This document shows positions 7,546 through 15,695 of a DNA stretch of 64,000 bases, piece after piece; the stretch's first letter is position 1; every line of letters starts with the position of its first letter. The DNA is from Ruminococcus sp. Marseille-P6503 (GTDB lineage Bacteria > Bacillota > Clostridia > Oscillospirales > Ruminococcaceae), in NCBI RefSeq assembly GCF_900604945.1, contig NZ_UWPB01000002.1:1054001-1118000 (forward strand). Reading direction: 5' to 3'. Position numbers and translations under genes: made by a program. Under the pieces are notes generated by a model. It worked only from the letters and a program-made list of their open reading frames with translations, was not told where the DNA came from and did no database searches.

Positions 7546-8976
7546 ATGATAATGATTACCGATGAAATACTTAATTCAGTACGCCGCGTGCATTTTATAG
7601 GCATAGGCGGCTCGGGTATGTATCCGCTGGTTCAGATACTTCACGCCAAGGGCTATAGTATCAGCGGCTCTGACAATAACGAAACGGAAACCCTTGAGGC
7701 TGTACGAAAAATGGGTATAACTGTTTATCTCGGACAGCGCGCGGAGAATATTAAGGACGCTGAGCTTATAGTTTATACCGCCGCGATAATGAGCGACAAT
7801 CCCGAGCTTATCGCGGCTGAAAACAGCGGAGCCTATGTATGCGAACGCGCCGAGCTGCTGGGCCTTGTGACAGGCTGGTATAACAGCGCCGTATGCGTTT
7901 CCGGAACTCACGGAAAAACCACCACCTCGTCAATGCTCACGCAGATTTTTATGTGCGAAGGAGTAGATCTGTCCTGCGTGATAGGAGGTAAGCTGCCGAG
8001 CATCGGAGGGTCAGGCCGCTGCGGAAAGAGCGATATCATGGTTTGCGAGGCGTGCGAGTTTGAGGATCATTTCCTTAAGCTTTATCCTGATATCGCGGTG
8101 ATATTAAACGTCGACGAGGATCATCTGGAGTATTTTGAAAATCTTGACAACATAAAAAAATCCTTCAGGGAGTTTGCCCGAAAAGCTGAAAAAGCAGTCG
8201 TTGCCAACGGCGACGATGAAAATACCATGCAGTCGCTGGAGGGCTTGGAAAAGGAGATCATAACCTTCGGCTTCGGACGCGGCAACGATTATTCTGCCGC
8301 TATTACAGAAAGAAAGGGACTATGCACCCGTTTTGAGCTTTACGTCAGGGGAGTTAAGCAGGGAGAATATGAAATCCATGTTCCCGGGGATCATAATGTT
8401 CTGAACGCGCTTGCAGCCATAGCCGCGGCAAGATACTGCATGGTATCGTACGAGGGTATCGCCGAGGGGCTGAAAACCTTTATGGGCGCCATAAGGCGTT
8501 TTGAAAAAATATGCGAAATAAACGGCGTTACTGTCGTTGACGATTACGCTCATCATCCGCAGGAGATAAGCTGTACGTTAAAGGCGGCCAAGGCTCTTGA
8601 TTTTAAAAGAGTCTGGGCTGTGTTTCAGCCTTTCACCTTCTCAAGAACCAGGCTTTTGCTTAATGATTTCGTAACGGCGCTGTCTATTGCGGATAAGGCG
8701 GTAATAACCGATATCATGGGAAGCAGAGAGAAAAATACCTACGGGATATATACAGAGGACCTTGCCTCGAAAATTGAAGGGGCAGTCTGGTTTAATACTT
8801 CACACGAAGCAGCAGACAGTCAGACTTCTCAGCAGAAGGATTTTAATTTCGGTCAGGTTGTCGATTATCTTGCGGAAAACGTCGGGGAGGGAGACCTTGT
8901 AATAACTCTCGGCTGCGGCGACGTGTACAAAGTAGCAAAAAGACTTGCGGCAAGACTCGGCGAACGCAGGTCATAA
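7546..8976 (+). CDS. murC: UDP-N-acetylmuramate--L-alanine ligase
   Basis: Adds L-alanine to UDP-N-acetylmuramate using ATP, the first peptide step of peptidoglycan synthesis in the cytoplasm. The 476-residue Mur ligase has the N-terminal nucleotide fold VHFIGIGGSGMYPLVQIL, the ATP loop VSGTHGKTTTSSM near residue 122, and the late family motifs DDYAHHPQEI and FQPFTFSRT. It is slightly longer than average because of the middle segment. The start is uncertain: ATGs occur at 7546 and 7552 and the ribosome site is weak. It is followed by lexA after 97 bases rather than by other mur genes, so it is outside the usual division cluster. Confidence 0.96.
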   Translation: MIMITDEILNSVRRVHFIGIGGSGMYPLVQILHAKGYSISGSDNNETETLEAVRKMGITVYLGQRAENIKDAELIVYTAAIMSDNPELIAAENSGAYVCERAELLGLVTGWYNSAVCVSGTHGKTTTSSMLTQIFMCEGVDLSCVIGGKLPSIGGSGRCGKSDIMVCEACEFEDHFLKLYPDIAVILNVDEDHLEYFENLDNIKKSFREFARKAEKAVVANGDDENTMQSLEGLEKEIITFGFGRGNDYSAAITERKGLCTRFELYVRGVKQGEYEIHVPGDHNVLNALAAIAAARYCMVSYEGIAEGLKTFMGAIRRFEKICEINGVTVVDDYAHHPQEISCTLKAAKALDFKRVWAVFQPFTFSRTRLLLNDFVTALSIADKAVITDIMGSREKNTYGIYTEDLASKIEGAVWFNTSHEAADSQTSQQKDFNFGQVVDYLAENVGEGDLVITLGCGDVYKVAKRLAARLGERRS

Positions 8977-9073
8977 GAAAAATGCGGCAATATCTCGCAA
9001 TCCCGAATTTGCGGGCTGTTGACCGGGAAATTTAAACGAAAAGCGGAAACGCCGCTGGAAAGGAACGGCATTT

Positions 9074-9658
9074 ATGAAGTTAACGGAAAACGAAAGAAAA
9101 GTATTTGAGTTTGTTAAACAGCGTCTTGAGGAGGGATATCCGCCTACTGTCAGGGAAATATGCGCGCAGTTTGGTTTCAAATCCACTTCGACCGCTCACA
9201 GGTATATCGCTTCTCTTACAGAAAAGGGCTTTCTCGAAAAGGGAGCAAACCAGAACCGGGCTTTAAAGCTTGTAGGCAGACAGGGCACGATGGTGCCTCT
9301 GGTAGGAACGGTTACCGCCGGAATGCCTATTACTGCGGTCGAGGACGTTACGGATTATATAAGCTTTCAGCCTGCTAAAAGATATGCGAATCCCCTGTTC
9401 GCGCTTAAGGTAAGAGGAGATTCCATGATAAACGCCGCTATCCTCGATGGGGATATAGTAATAGCGGAGCAGGCTTCCGTAGTTGATAACGGAGATATTG
9501 CCGTGTGTCTTGTAGACGGAGAGAGCGCTACCGTCAAGAGGTTTTACAAAGAAAACGGGCATTACAGGCTTCAGCCTGAAAACGACGCCATGGAGCCTAT
9601 TATAGCCGACGAGGTTTCAATCCTCGGCAGGGTAGTTGCGGTCATAAGATACATATAA
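9074..9658 (+). CDS. lexA: LexA SOS repressor
   Basis: Transcriptional repressor of the DNA-damage response that cleaves itself when RecA is activated. The 194-residue protein has an N-terminal winged helix (YPPTVREICAQFGFKSTSTA, residues 22-41), the Ala82-Gly83 cleavage bond in VGTVTAGMPI, and the S24-type catalytic dyad Ser117 (RGDSMINAAI) and Lys155 (SATVKRFYKE). All required residues are present. AAAGGA precedes the ATG by a good distance. It probably shares transcription with the zinc-ribbon gene 15 bases downstream. No clear GAAC-N4-GTTC box was found in front of it. Confidence 0.97.
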   Translation: MKLTENERKVFEFVKQRLEEGYPPTVREICAQFGFKSTSTAHRYIASLTEKGFLEKGANQNRALKLVGRQGTMVPLVGTVTAGMPITAVEDVTDYISFQPAKRYANPLFALKVRGDSMINAAILDGDIVIAEQASVVDNGDIAVCLVDGESATVKRFYKENGHYRLQPENDAMEPIIADEVSILGRVVAVIRYI

Positions 9659-9673
9659 CGAGGTAATTTCACT

Positions 9674-10297
9674 ATGGGTAGAATATGTCAGTCCTGCCAT
9701 GCCAGAATAGACGAGGGGATGAAAATCTGTCCCAATTGCGGCAGGATAGTTCCGGCTGAACAAAAACGGGAGGGAGCCGCGGCTTATCAGCCGGCGCCCA
9801 AGCGGGTCTATGAGCATCCCAAACGCCGCACGCCTCCTGCCGCCCAGGCTCAGCCCTGCTCGGCAAAGGTATCCGGCGAGGGCAGAAAAATATCTCAGCC
9901 GGCGCATACGCAGGAAAGAGGACATAAGAAGCAAGGCTCAAGGCTAGGAGTTTTATGGAAGTTTTTAAAGGCGGCGCTTATAGTGCTTGCGGTCTATGCC
10001 GTTATATTCGCGGTTCAGGTTTTCAGAATAAGACATTCGTCCTATGATTTTTCGCTGGATATGAAAATGACCCGTGAAAATTACGGGGAGGTAATAGACG
10101 AATATTTTGAGTCGGGAAGCTGGTCCTATAATCCTTTTACCTTTACCGCAACATATACCGGCGAGAATTTACGGAATGAGGAATATGAGATCAAATTCAA
10201 AGCGGTTTTGGGCGTTGATATAAAATCAATTGAAATAGACGGAGAGCAGGTCAGAAAGGACGATTTTGAAACAAAGATAATGGGAATGTTTATTTAA
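9674..10297 (+). CDS. Zinc-ribbon membrane protein of unknown function
   Basis: The 207-residue protein begins with a zinc ribbon (CQSCHARIDEGMKICPNCG, residues 5-23), continues with a low-complexity Pro/Lys/Ala-rich stretch to about residue 95, and has one membrane segment at about 98-115 (LKAALIVLAVYAVIFAVQVF). An extracytoplasmic tail of about 90 residues, rich in acidic and aromatic residues, follows. Such zinc-ribbon/single-TM proteins are common in Clostridia and have no assigned role. It starts 15 bases after lexA, so co-transcription with the SOS regulator is likely, but a repair function cannot be inferred from that alone. Confidence 0.7.
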   Translation: MGRICQSCHARIDEGMKICPNCGRIVPAEQKREGAAAYQPAPKRVYEHPKRRTPPAAQAQPCSAKVSGEGRKISQPAHTQERGHKKQGSRLGVLWKFLKAALIVLAVYAVIFAVQVFRIRHSSYDFSLDMKMTRENYGEVIDEYFESGSWSYNPFTFTATYTGENLRNEEYEIKFKAVLGVDIKSIEIDGEQVRKDDFETKIMGMFI

Positions 10298-10429
10298 GCG
10301 ATGCCGTTGCTGAGTTCTATCAAAAAGCATACGTCCGGCAGGCAAAGCTGAGGCGAATATGTAAAATAATACGTCGGTAAGGAATAGCTGACATGATGTA
10401 AATTTTACTTTTCAATGGCGTTGTTTCTA

Positions 10430-10458
10430 TTGACTAAGTCCTGAATGTGGGTTATAAT
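10430..10458 (+). promoter_or_regulatory. Promoter of pyk
   Basis: TTGACT (10430-10435), a 17-base spacer and a perfect TATAAT (10453-10458), 36 bases before the pyk start. The rest of the 10298-10494 gap shows nothing else I can assign. Confidence 0.8.
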
Positions 10459-10494
10459 AAATGTAAATATTATATATTGAAAGTTGGGAATAAA

Positions 10495-11916
10495 ATGAGA
10501 AAAACTAAGATCGTTTGCACTATAGGTCCTGCTACCGACGATGAAAACGTTATGCGTGAGCTTATGAAATCAGGAATGGACGTAGCCAGATTTAACTTCT
10601 CACATTCGGATCATGAAGTTCACAAAAAGCGTTTTGAGGTCGTGCGCAGACTGAGCGACGAGCTTGGCTTGAACGTTGCGACGCTTCTGGATACCAAGGG
10701 GCCGGAAATACGGCTGCGTGACTTTAAGGATCACAAGCCGGTCGTTATAAAAAGCGGAGAGGATTTTACGCTTACTACCAGAGATGTTGAAGGTACCGAG
10801 CAGATCGCTTCTATCACGTTCGAGCATCTTCCCAAGGACGTGAACGTAGGCTCTAAAATCCTTATAAACGACGGAGTTATAGAGCTTGCGGTAAAGTCGG
10901 TATCCGATACGGATATAGTGTGCGAAGTCATTCACGGCGGAAAGCTGTCGGATCATAAGGGAATAAACGTTCCCGGGGTCAAGCTTTCCATGCCTTATAT
11001 ATCAGACGCGGATATGGCGGATCTGGAATTCGGGGCAAAGATGGGCTTTGATTTTATCGCCGCTTCCTTTGTAAGGACCGGAGCGGACGTTATCTATCTT
11101 AGAAAATTTACCCAGAGCCTCGGTTGGTATAACCCGAGAATCATTGCTAAGATCGAAAATTCCGAGGGCGTTGAGAACATCGACGAAATCCTTGACGCCG
11201 CTGACGGAATTATGGTCGCCAGAGGGGATATGGGAGTTGAAATACCCTTTGAGAAAATACCCGCTATTCAGAAGGAGCTTATTCATAAGGCTTATAACGC
11301 GGGAAAGCAGGTTATAACGGCGACTCAGATGCTGGAGTCGATGATAACCAATCCGCGCCCTACCAGAGCCGAGATAACCGACGTTGCCAACGCTATTTAC
11401 GACGGAACCTCCGCCATAATGCTTTCGGGTGAAACCGCGGCCGGAGCTTATCCGATGGAAGCGGTAAAAACTATGGCGCTTATTGCTGAAACGACCGAAA
11501 AGGACATCGACTATGTCGGTCGCTTTAAGAAGAGGGGAGATTCTCAGAGCTCTACAGTTACAGAGGCAATTTCCCATGCGACCGTTACAACTGCTCATGA
11601 CCTGAAGGCGGCAGCTATTCTTACGGTAACAAAGGGCGGTACGACTGCAAGAATGCTTTCAAAATACCGTCCCGACTGTCCGATAATAGGTCTTACGACT
11701 GACGAGACCACCTGCCGTCAGATGAATATGTCATGGGGCATACGTCCGGGAATCATAGATGAGAAAACTAATACCGACGAGCTGATTGATCATGCAATTG
11801 ATGTATCGCTTCAAAAGGGATACCTTAAACACGGCGATTTGGTAGTGGTTACGGCGGGAGTGCCTTTGGGAATGAGCGGAACAACAAATCTTATCAAGGT
11901 TGAAACCGTAAAATAA
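10495..11916 (+). CDS. pyk: Pyruvate kinase
   Basis: Converts phosphoenolpyruvate and ADP to pyruvate and ATP, the last step of glycolysis. The 473-residue product begins MRKTKIVCTIGPATDDEN and has RFNFSHSDHEVH, DTKGPEIRL, the catalytic-Lys and metal segment IIAKIENSEGVENIDEI, VARGDMGVEIP, and TQMLESMITNPRPTRAE. It lacks the extra C-terminal PEP-utiliser domain found in Bacillus pyruvate kinase. An upstream in-frame start exists, but the ATG at 10495 begins the conserved sequence and follows the promoter at a short distance. It is monocistronic, with a strong terminator. Confidence 0.97.
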   Translation: MRKTKIVCTIGPATDDENVMRELMKSGMDVARFNFSHSDHEVHKKRFEVVRRLSDELGLNVATLLDTKGPEIRLRDFKDHKPVVIKSGEDFTLTTRDVEGTEQIASITFEHLPKDVNVGSKILINDGVIELAVKSVSDTDIVCEVIHGGKLSDHKGINVPGVKLSMPYISDADMADLEFGAKMGFDFIAASFVRTGADVIYLRKFTQSLGWYNPRIIAKIENSEGVENIDEILDAADGIMVARGDMGVEIPFEKIPAIQKELIHKAYNAGKQVITATQMLESMITNPRPTRAEITDVANAIYDGTSAIMLSGETAAGAYPMEAVKTMALIAETTEKDIDYVGRFKKRGDSQSSTVTEAISHATVTTAHDLKAAAILTVTKGGTTARMLSKYRPDCPIIGLTTDETTCRQMNMSWGIRPGIIDEKTNTDELIDHAIDVSLQKGYLKHGDLVVVTAGVPLGMSGTTNLIKVETVK

Positions 11917-11925
11917 TTAAAAGCT

Positions 11926-11970
11926 CCGGCGGAATTTTCAGATTCGGAAAATTCCGCCGGTTTAATTTTT
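11926..11970 (+). terminator. Rho-independent terminator of pyk
   Basis: A 14-bp stem, CCGGCGGAATTTTC (11926-11939) with GAAAATTCCGCCGG (11947-11960), is followed by TTTAATTTTT. It can also end the convergent integrase transcript. Confidence 0.9.
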
Positions 11971-12041
11971 GCACTCTTGTCAGGCTCGGATATAAAATCA
12001 ATATGCAGGCATATATCAATCTGACAGGATATTTTGCCCAT

Positions 12042-12881
12042 TCAGTCCAGCAGGCTTACCGCTTTCATTTTCTGCTCGCGCGACGGGTGAACATACCTTT
12101 GCATTGTAAAGCTGACATTTGAATGTCCGGCTAGCTCTGCGATTATTTTGGGGCTTACTCCCTTGTCGCTGAGCTTTGAGCAGAAGGTGTGACGGCAGCG
12201 GTGAAGAGTTATCTTTTTGTTTCCGGTAACACGCCGCAGACGCATATAGGTTTTTTTCAGACTTCCCGCGGAGATCGGACGTCCTTTGGAGGTGGAAAAA
12301 ATATAGCCGTGCTCCATTCGGGGCTGGGTGTTGATAAGCCGTTCAGCCTGATGAGAAAGAAACACCTCGCGGATTCCGTTTTCCGTTTTTGAGCTGCGGA
12401 TGTATATGAGATGATCCTTTACATTGTAGTCTGACCATTTTAAATTAAGCAGCTCGCAGCGGCGCAGTCCGGTGAAAAGCAGGAAAAGAACCGCGTCGCC
12501 CTGCTTGTCTTTCAGCGCGGCGTTTATCAGAGAGCTCTGCTCGCTTTCGCTGTAGGAAGCTATGCGGCGTTCATGAGCGTCATGGGGAATATCTGCCTTT
12601 GCAACCGGATTGTAAGCTATAATATTGTCCTGAACCGCCTGTTCAAAAACCTGAGAAAGCACCCGTTTGACAATTTTGATCGTATTTTTTGAATACCCAA
12701 GATTTTTAAGCGTTACAAAAGCGTCCTTTATCACTGTAATATCCGCTTCTTCTATAGCTGTATCGTGAAGCGCCATATCAGCATAGCCGATCGCATATCT
12801 GTAGTTTACAAGCGTGGAGGATCTTACTATTCCTTCCTTGTATTCCTTTAACCATGTCTGCGAATATTCCGTTATATTCAT
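12042..12881 (-). CDS. Tyrosine recombinase / phage-type integrase, standing alone
   Basis: Site-specific DNA recombinase of the lambda-integrase family. The 279-residue protein has an N-terminal SAM-like core-binding domain (residues 1-100) and a complete catalytic domain: Arg140 (TGLRRCELL), Lys165 (SSKTENG), His227-x-x-Arg230 (LHRCRHTF), His253 (AGHSN) and the nucleophile Tyr263 (QRYVHP). It is intact and so presumably active. AAAGGAG precedes its ATG. It lies between pyk and the PTS enzyme I gene with no other mobility, phage or plasmid gene nearby, and I saw no att-like repeats. It could be a remnant of an element or a stable accessory recombinase. Confidence 0.92.
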   Translation of the reverse strand: MNITEYSQTWLKEYKEGIVRSSTLVNYRYAIGYADMALHDTAIEEADITVIKDAFVTLKNLGYSKNTIKIVKRVLSQVFEQAVQDNIIAYNPVAKADIPHDAHERRIASYSESEQSSLINAALKDKQGDAVLFLLFTGLRRCELLNLKWSDYNVKDHLIYIRSSKTENGIREVFLSHQAERLINTQPRMEHGYIFSTSKGRPISAGSLKKTYMRLRRVTGNKKITLHRCRHTFCSKLSDKGVSPKIIAELAGHSNVSFTMQRYVHPSREQKMKAVSLLD

Positions 12882-13058
12882 TAATAAGCTCCTTTCGTTT
12901 TTTGTGCATATAGTAGAATATCACATAACATAATAAATTTCAATAATAATTATCGTTTTGCGACAATTTCAACGGATTCAGTAAAAATATATTTAATATG
13001 TTTTTGAACAAAGTTTTTTTTTGTTTTTTTAAAAATGTGTAAACTGTACAAAAATCTC
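12882..13058. other. AT-rich divergent intergenic stretch between the integrase and ptsI
   Basis: This stretch separates the divergent integrase and enzyme I genes. It is strongly AT-rich, with T and A runs near 13015-13035. It contains no convincing gene; the minus-strand frame over it looks random. No inverted repeats suited to a recombination site were found by eye. Confidence 0.5.
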
Positions 13059-13086
13059 TTGAATTGTTTTATTAAAATGGTATAAT
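13059..13086 (+). promoter_or_regulatory. Promoter of ptsI
   Basis: TTGAAT (13059-13064), a 16-base spacer and a perfect TATAAT (13081-13086). Transcription should start near 13093, leaving a leader of about 150 bases. Confidence 0.72.
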
Positions 13087-13092
13087 ATATAT

Positions 13093-13242
13093 AGAATATA
13101 AGCTTGAAGTTGTTATTTAAAGAGTTGAAAGAGGAAACTGTTGTCAAACAGTGCATATAATATCCTGTGAACAGGCCGCAAGGCGCAGGTTTCACATTGG
13201 ATATATAAATTGTCATGGTCGGCTTAGAGGAGTGAACGGAGC
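13093..13242 (+). promoter_or_regulatory. Structured 5' leader of ptsI
   Basis: The leader can form a small hairpin (ACTGTT/AACAGT near 13137-13153). Downstream a longer imperfect hairpin pairs ATATCC and TGTGAA with TTCACA and GGATAT around a GC-rich tip containing CCGCAAGG (about 13157-13204). No long T tract follows, so it is not a simple terminator. I do not recognise it as a known riboswitch. Confidence 0.45.
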
Positions 13243-14910
13243 ATGATCAAACTAAAGGGAAAATCGGTTTTAGGCGGGATAGTAAGCGGAAAAATCGTTT
13301 TTTACTCCAGAGCTGAAAGCGTAGTCGAGAAAAGAAAAATTGATAATCCCGACATAGAGCTTCAGAGATATGAATATGCAAAATCGTGCGCGCTTTCTCA
13401 GCTTAAGGAGCTTTATAATACGGCGGTCGGAGACGTGGGAAAAAACGACGCGGGGATTTTTCTGATACAGCAGATGCTGATTAACGATATAGATTTCAAT
13501 AAAGCTGTCAGAGAGCTTATCATGCAGGAGCATTATAACGCCGATTACGCGGTCGCAAAGACGGCAAGGGATTTTTCACAGGTGTTCAGCGAAATGGATT
13601 CGGACTATATTAAGGAGCGTTCCGCCGATCTGAAGGATGTCTGCGACAGGCTGATAAGACATATTCAGAATAAATCGGAAAGCGGCTTCAACGTCTGCGA
13701 TAAAGCTATAATCTGCGCGGACGACCTTGTTCCTTCTGAAACAGTGAGATTGGATAAATCCAAGGTGGCGGCGTTCTGCACCTGTTACGGTTCTTCAAAT
13801 TCGCATACGGCTATTCTGGCGAGGACTATGAATATTCCGGCAATAATCGGAATAGGGAACGGCTTGCTTGAAAGCTATAACGGGTGCGAGGCGGTGGTAG
13901 ACGGATACAGCGGAATACTTTACATAGAGCCTGATTCCCGGACGCGCGGGGAACTTGAGAAGAAGCGGGTCGATGAGGCTGAAAAGAAAGAGCTTCTGAA
14001 GTGCCTGAAGGGAAAAAGGAATATCACTCTCGACGGAACGGAGGTAAAGCTGTTTGCGAATATAGGCGGACTTTCGGATATAGACAGCGTAATAGAAAAC
14101 GACGCCGGAGGAATAGGTCTGTTCAGAAGCGAGTTTCTGTATCTGGAAAACGATGATTTTCCTGACGAGGAGTATCAGTTCTATAATTACAGAAGAGTGC
14201 TGGAACAGATGGACGGAAAAAGGGTCATAATCCGTACAATGGATATCGGAGCAGATAAAAACATAAGCTATTTCGGACTTGAAAAGGAGCAGAATCCTGC
14301 GCTTGGACTGAGGTCCATAAGACTTTGTCTTGAACGCCCCGAAATGTTTAAAACTCAGCTGAGAGCGCTTCTGAGAGCGTCGGCATACGGCAGGCTGTCG
14401 ATAATGCTGCCGATGATAACCGACGCCGAGGAAATACGGCGCACGAAGGCTTTGATAGAGGAAACAAAACGTCAGCTTGATTCCAGAAATCAGTCTTACA
14501 GCAACGATATTGAGCTTGGAGTAATGATAGAAACTCCCGCGGCGGCGATCATGAGCGACCGGCTTGCTCAGGAGGCGGATTTTTTCAGCATAGGCACCAA
14601 CGATCTAGAACAGTATACTTTGGCTATGGACAGACATAATCTGCGTCTGGAAAGCTATGGACCTGATCACCATACCGCCTTGCTGAGGCTTATGAAAATT
14701 ACCTGTGATAACGCCCACAGATATGGCAGGTGGGTCGGGATATGCGGAGAATTCGGCGGAGATATGTCGTTTACCGAGGTCTTTCTTGCTATTGGAATAG
14801 ATGAAATTTCAGCTGCGCCGTCGTTGATCCTGCCGCTGAGAGACAAAATCAGAAAGCTTGACATAAGCGGAAGAGAGGAGATTCTGAGAAAATACGGCTG
14901 TGAAGATTAA
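13243..14910 (+). CDS. ptsI: Phosphoenolpyruvate--protein phosphotransferase (PTS enzyme I)
   Basis: Transfers phosphate from PEP to HPr to energise PTS sugar uptake. The 555-residue cytoplasmic protein has an N-terminal HPr-binding/phosphohistidine region with His188 in GSSNSHTAILAR, and a TIM-barrel PEP-binding domain with GIGLFRSEFLY, IRTMDIGADK, NPALGLRSIR, MLPMI, SIGTNDLEQYTLAMDR and the catalytic Cys in ICGEFGGD. The phosphohistidine loop reads SNSHTA where GRTSHTA or GSTSHTA is usual, and GEFGGD replaces GELAGD. The phosphorylated His and the Cys are kept. No ptsH is adjacent. GAGGAG and GGAG ribosome sites precede the ATG. Confidence 0.94.
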   Translation: MIKLKGKSVLGGIVSGKIVFYSRAESVVEKRKIDNPDIELQRYEYAKSCALSQLKELYNTAVGDVGKNDAGIFLIQQMLINDIDFNKAVRELIMQEHYNADYAVAKTARDFSQVFSEMDSDYIKERSADLKDVCDRLIRHIQNKSESGFNVCDKAIICADDLVPSETVRLDKSKVAAFCTCYGSSNSHTAILARTMNIPAIIGIGNGLLESYNGCEAVVDGYSGILYIEPDSRTRGELEKKRVDEAEKKELLKCLKGKRNITLDGTEVKLFANIGGLSDIDSVIENDAGGIGLFRSEFLYLENDDFPDEEYQFYNYRRVLEQMDGKRVIIRTMDIGADKNISYFGLEKEQNPALGLRSIRLCLERPEMFKTQLRALLRASAYGRLSIMLPMITDAEEIRRTKALIEETKRQLDSRNQSYSNDIELGVMIETPAAAIMSDRLAQEADFFSIGTNDLEQYTLAMDRHNLRLESYGPDHHTALLRLMKITCDNAHRYGRWVGICGEFGGDMSFTEVFLAIGIDEISAAPSLILPLRDKIRKLDISGREEILRKYGCED

Positions 14911-14986
14911 ATAAGCCGTTGAGCTGGCTGTGTGCTGCAAATAACCGCAGAATGAGATAAAATCATAAAAATTTTTATAAAACCTA

Positions 14987-15015
14987 TTGACAAACTCAAC
15001 AGGATAGTGTATAAT
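14987..15015 (+). promoter_or_regulatory. Consensus promoter of the tRNA operon
   Basis: A perfect TTGACA (14987-14992), a 17-base spacer and a perfect TATAAT (15010-15015), 33 bases before the first tRNA. Confidence 0.92.
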
Positions 15016-15048
15016 TAATATCGTCGCTTGATGAGGCGATATTAATTC

Positions 15049-15124
15049 GGGAGCATAGCTCAGCTGGGAGAGCATCTGCCTTACAAGCAGAGGGTCACAG
15101 GTTCGAGCCCTGTTGTTCCCACCA
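15049..15124 (+). tRNA. tRNA-Val (anticodon TAC)
   Basis: Cloverleaf with acceptor GGGAGCA/TGTTCCC, anticodon loop CTTACAA, T-loop TTCGAGC, and an encoded CCA at 15122-15124. First of five tRNAs in one operon. Confidence 0.95.
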
Positions 15125-15152
15125 AAAGCGAATGATTTTCATTCGCTTTAAT

Positions 15153-15229
15153 GGCCTGGTAGTTCAGTTGGTTAGAACGCTAGCCTGTCACGCTAGAGGT
15201 CGTGGGTTCGAGCCCCATTCAGGTCGCCA
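15153..15229 (+). tRNA. tRNA-Asp (anticodon GTC)
   Basis: Cloverleaf with acceptor GGCCTGG/TCAGGTC, anticodon loop CTGTCAC, T-loop TTCGAGC, and CCA encoded. Confidence 0.95.
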
Positions 15230-15294
15230 TTCATTTTTTTGTAACTGCTGCATATACTATATTAAAGCCTTGCTGCTGAGTGCTTTATGTATTT

Positions 15295-15370
15295 GCCTCT
15301 GTAGCTCAGTAGGTAGAGCAGGGGACTGAAAATCCCCGTGTCGATGGTTCGATTCCGTCCGGAGGCACCA
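15295..15370 (+). tRNA. tRNA-Phe (anticodon GAA)
   Basis: Cloverleaf with acceptor GCCTCTG/CGGAGGC, anticodon loop CTGAAAA, T-loop TTCGATT, and CCA encoded. Confidence 0.95.
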
Positions 15371-15388
15371 TCGGAATTATAAAAATGC

Positions 15389-15464
15389 GCGGATTTAGCT
15401 CATCTGGTAGAGCGCCACCTTGCCAAGGTGGAGGTAGCGAGTTCGAGCCTCGTAATCCGCTCCA
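15389..15464 (+). tRNA. tRNA-Gly (anticodon GCC)
   Basis: Cloverleaf with acceptor GCGGATT/AATCCGC, anticodon loop TTGCCAA, T-loop TTCGAGC, discriminator T, and CCA encoded. Confidence 0.95.
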
Positions 15465-15469
15465 TATAC

Positions 15470-15543
15470 GGCGCTATAGCCAAGTGGTAAGGCGTAGGTC
15501 TGCAACACCTTGATCCCCGGTTCAAATCCGGGTGGCGCCTCCA
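15470..15543 (+). tRNA. tRNA-Cys (anticodon GCA)
   Basis: Cloverleaf with acceptor GGCGCTA/TGGCGCC, anticodon loop CTGCAAC, T-loop TTCAAAT, discriminator T, and CCA encoded. Only 5 bases separate it from tRNA-Gly. Confidence 0.95.
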
Positions 15544-15563
15544 GTCCGTTCAGGACAAAGCGG

Positions 15564-15598
15564 TATCCGCTGTCACAGCAGTGACGGCGGATATTTTT
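15564..15598 (+). terminator. Terminator of the tRNA operon
   Basis: TATCCGCTGTCAC (15564-15576) pairs with GTGACGGCGGATA (15581-15593), with one T-G pair and an AGCA tetraloop, followed by TTTTT. Confidence 0.9.
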
Positions 15599-15635
15599 GC
15601 GCCTTGAAGAGCAAAGCGGTTTTATATAAATAACG

Positions 15636-15682
15636 AACAGAAGGTCTGTTTTATCCGACGTAAAACAGACCTTCTGTTTTTT
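15636..15682. terminator. Long perfect hairpin, probably the terminator of the minus-strand gene at 15696-15986
   Basis: An 18-bp perfect stem (15636-15653 with 15661-15678) closes a 7-base loop TCCGACG. On the plus strand TTTTTT follows. On the minus strand a weaker T-rich tail follows, so it can work in both directions. Confidence 0.8.
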
Positions 15683-15695
15683 ACTGATCGCGGTT

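Noticed and set aside
8955-9073. LexA (SOS) box near lexA
   Set aside because: The best match, CGAACGCAGGTC at the murC end, has only one good half-site for GAAC-N4-GTTC. Not reported as an operator.
12950-13216. 88-codon minus-strand frame over the ptsI promoter and leader
   Set aside because: It covers a consensus promoter and structured leader and is Lys/Phe/Ile-rich as expected from AT-rich non-coding DNA.
12042-15543. Integrative element spanning the integrase to the tRNA operon
   Set aside because: The intervening gene is a housekeeping enzyme I, the tRNA 3' ends are not duplicated by eye, and no mobility partner genes exist.
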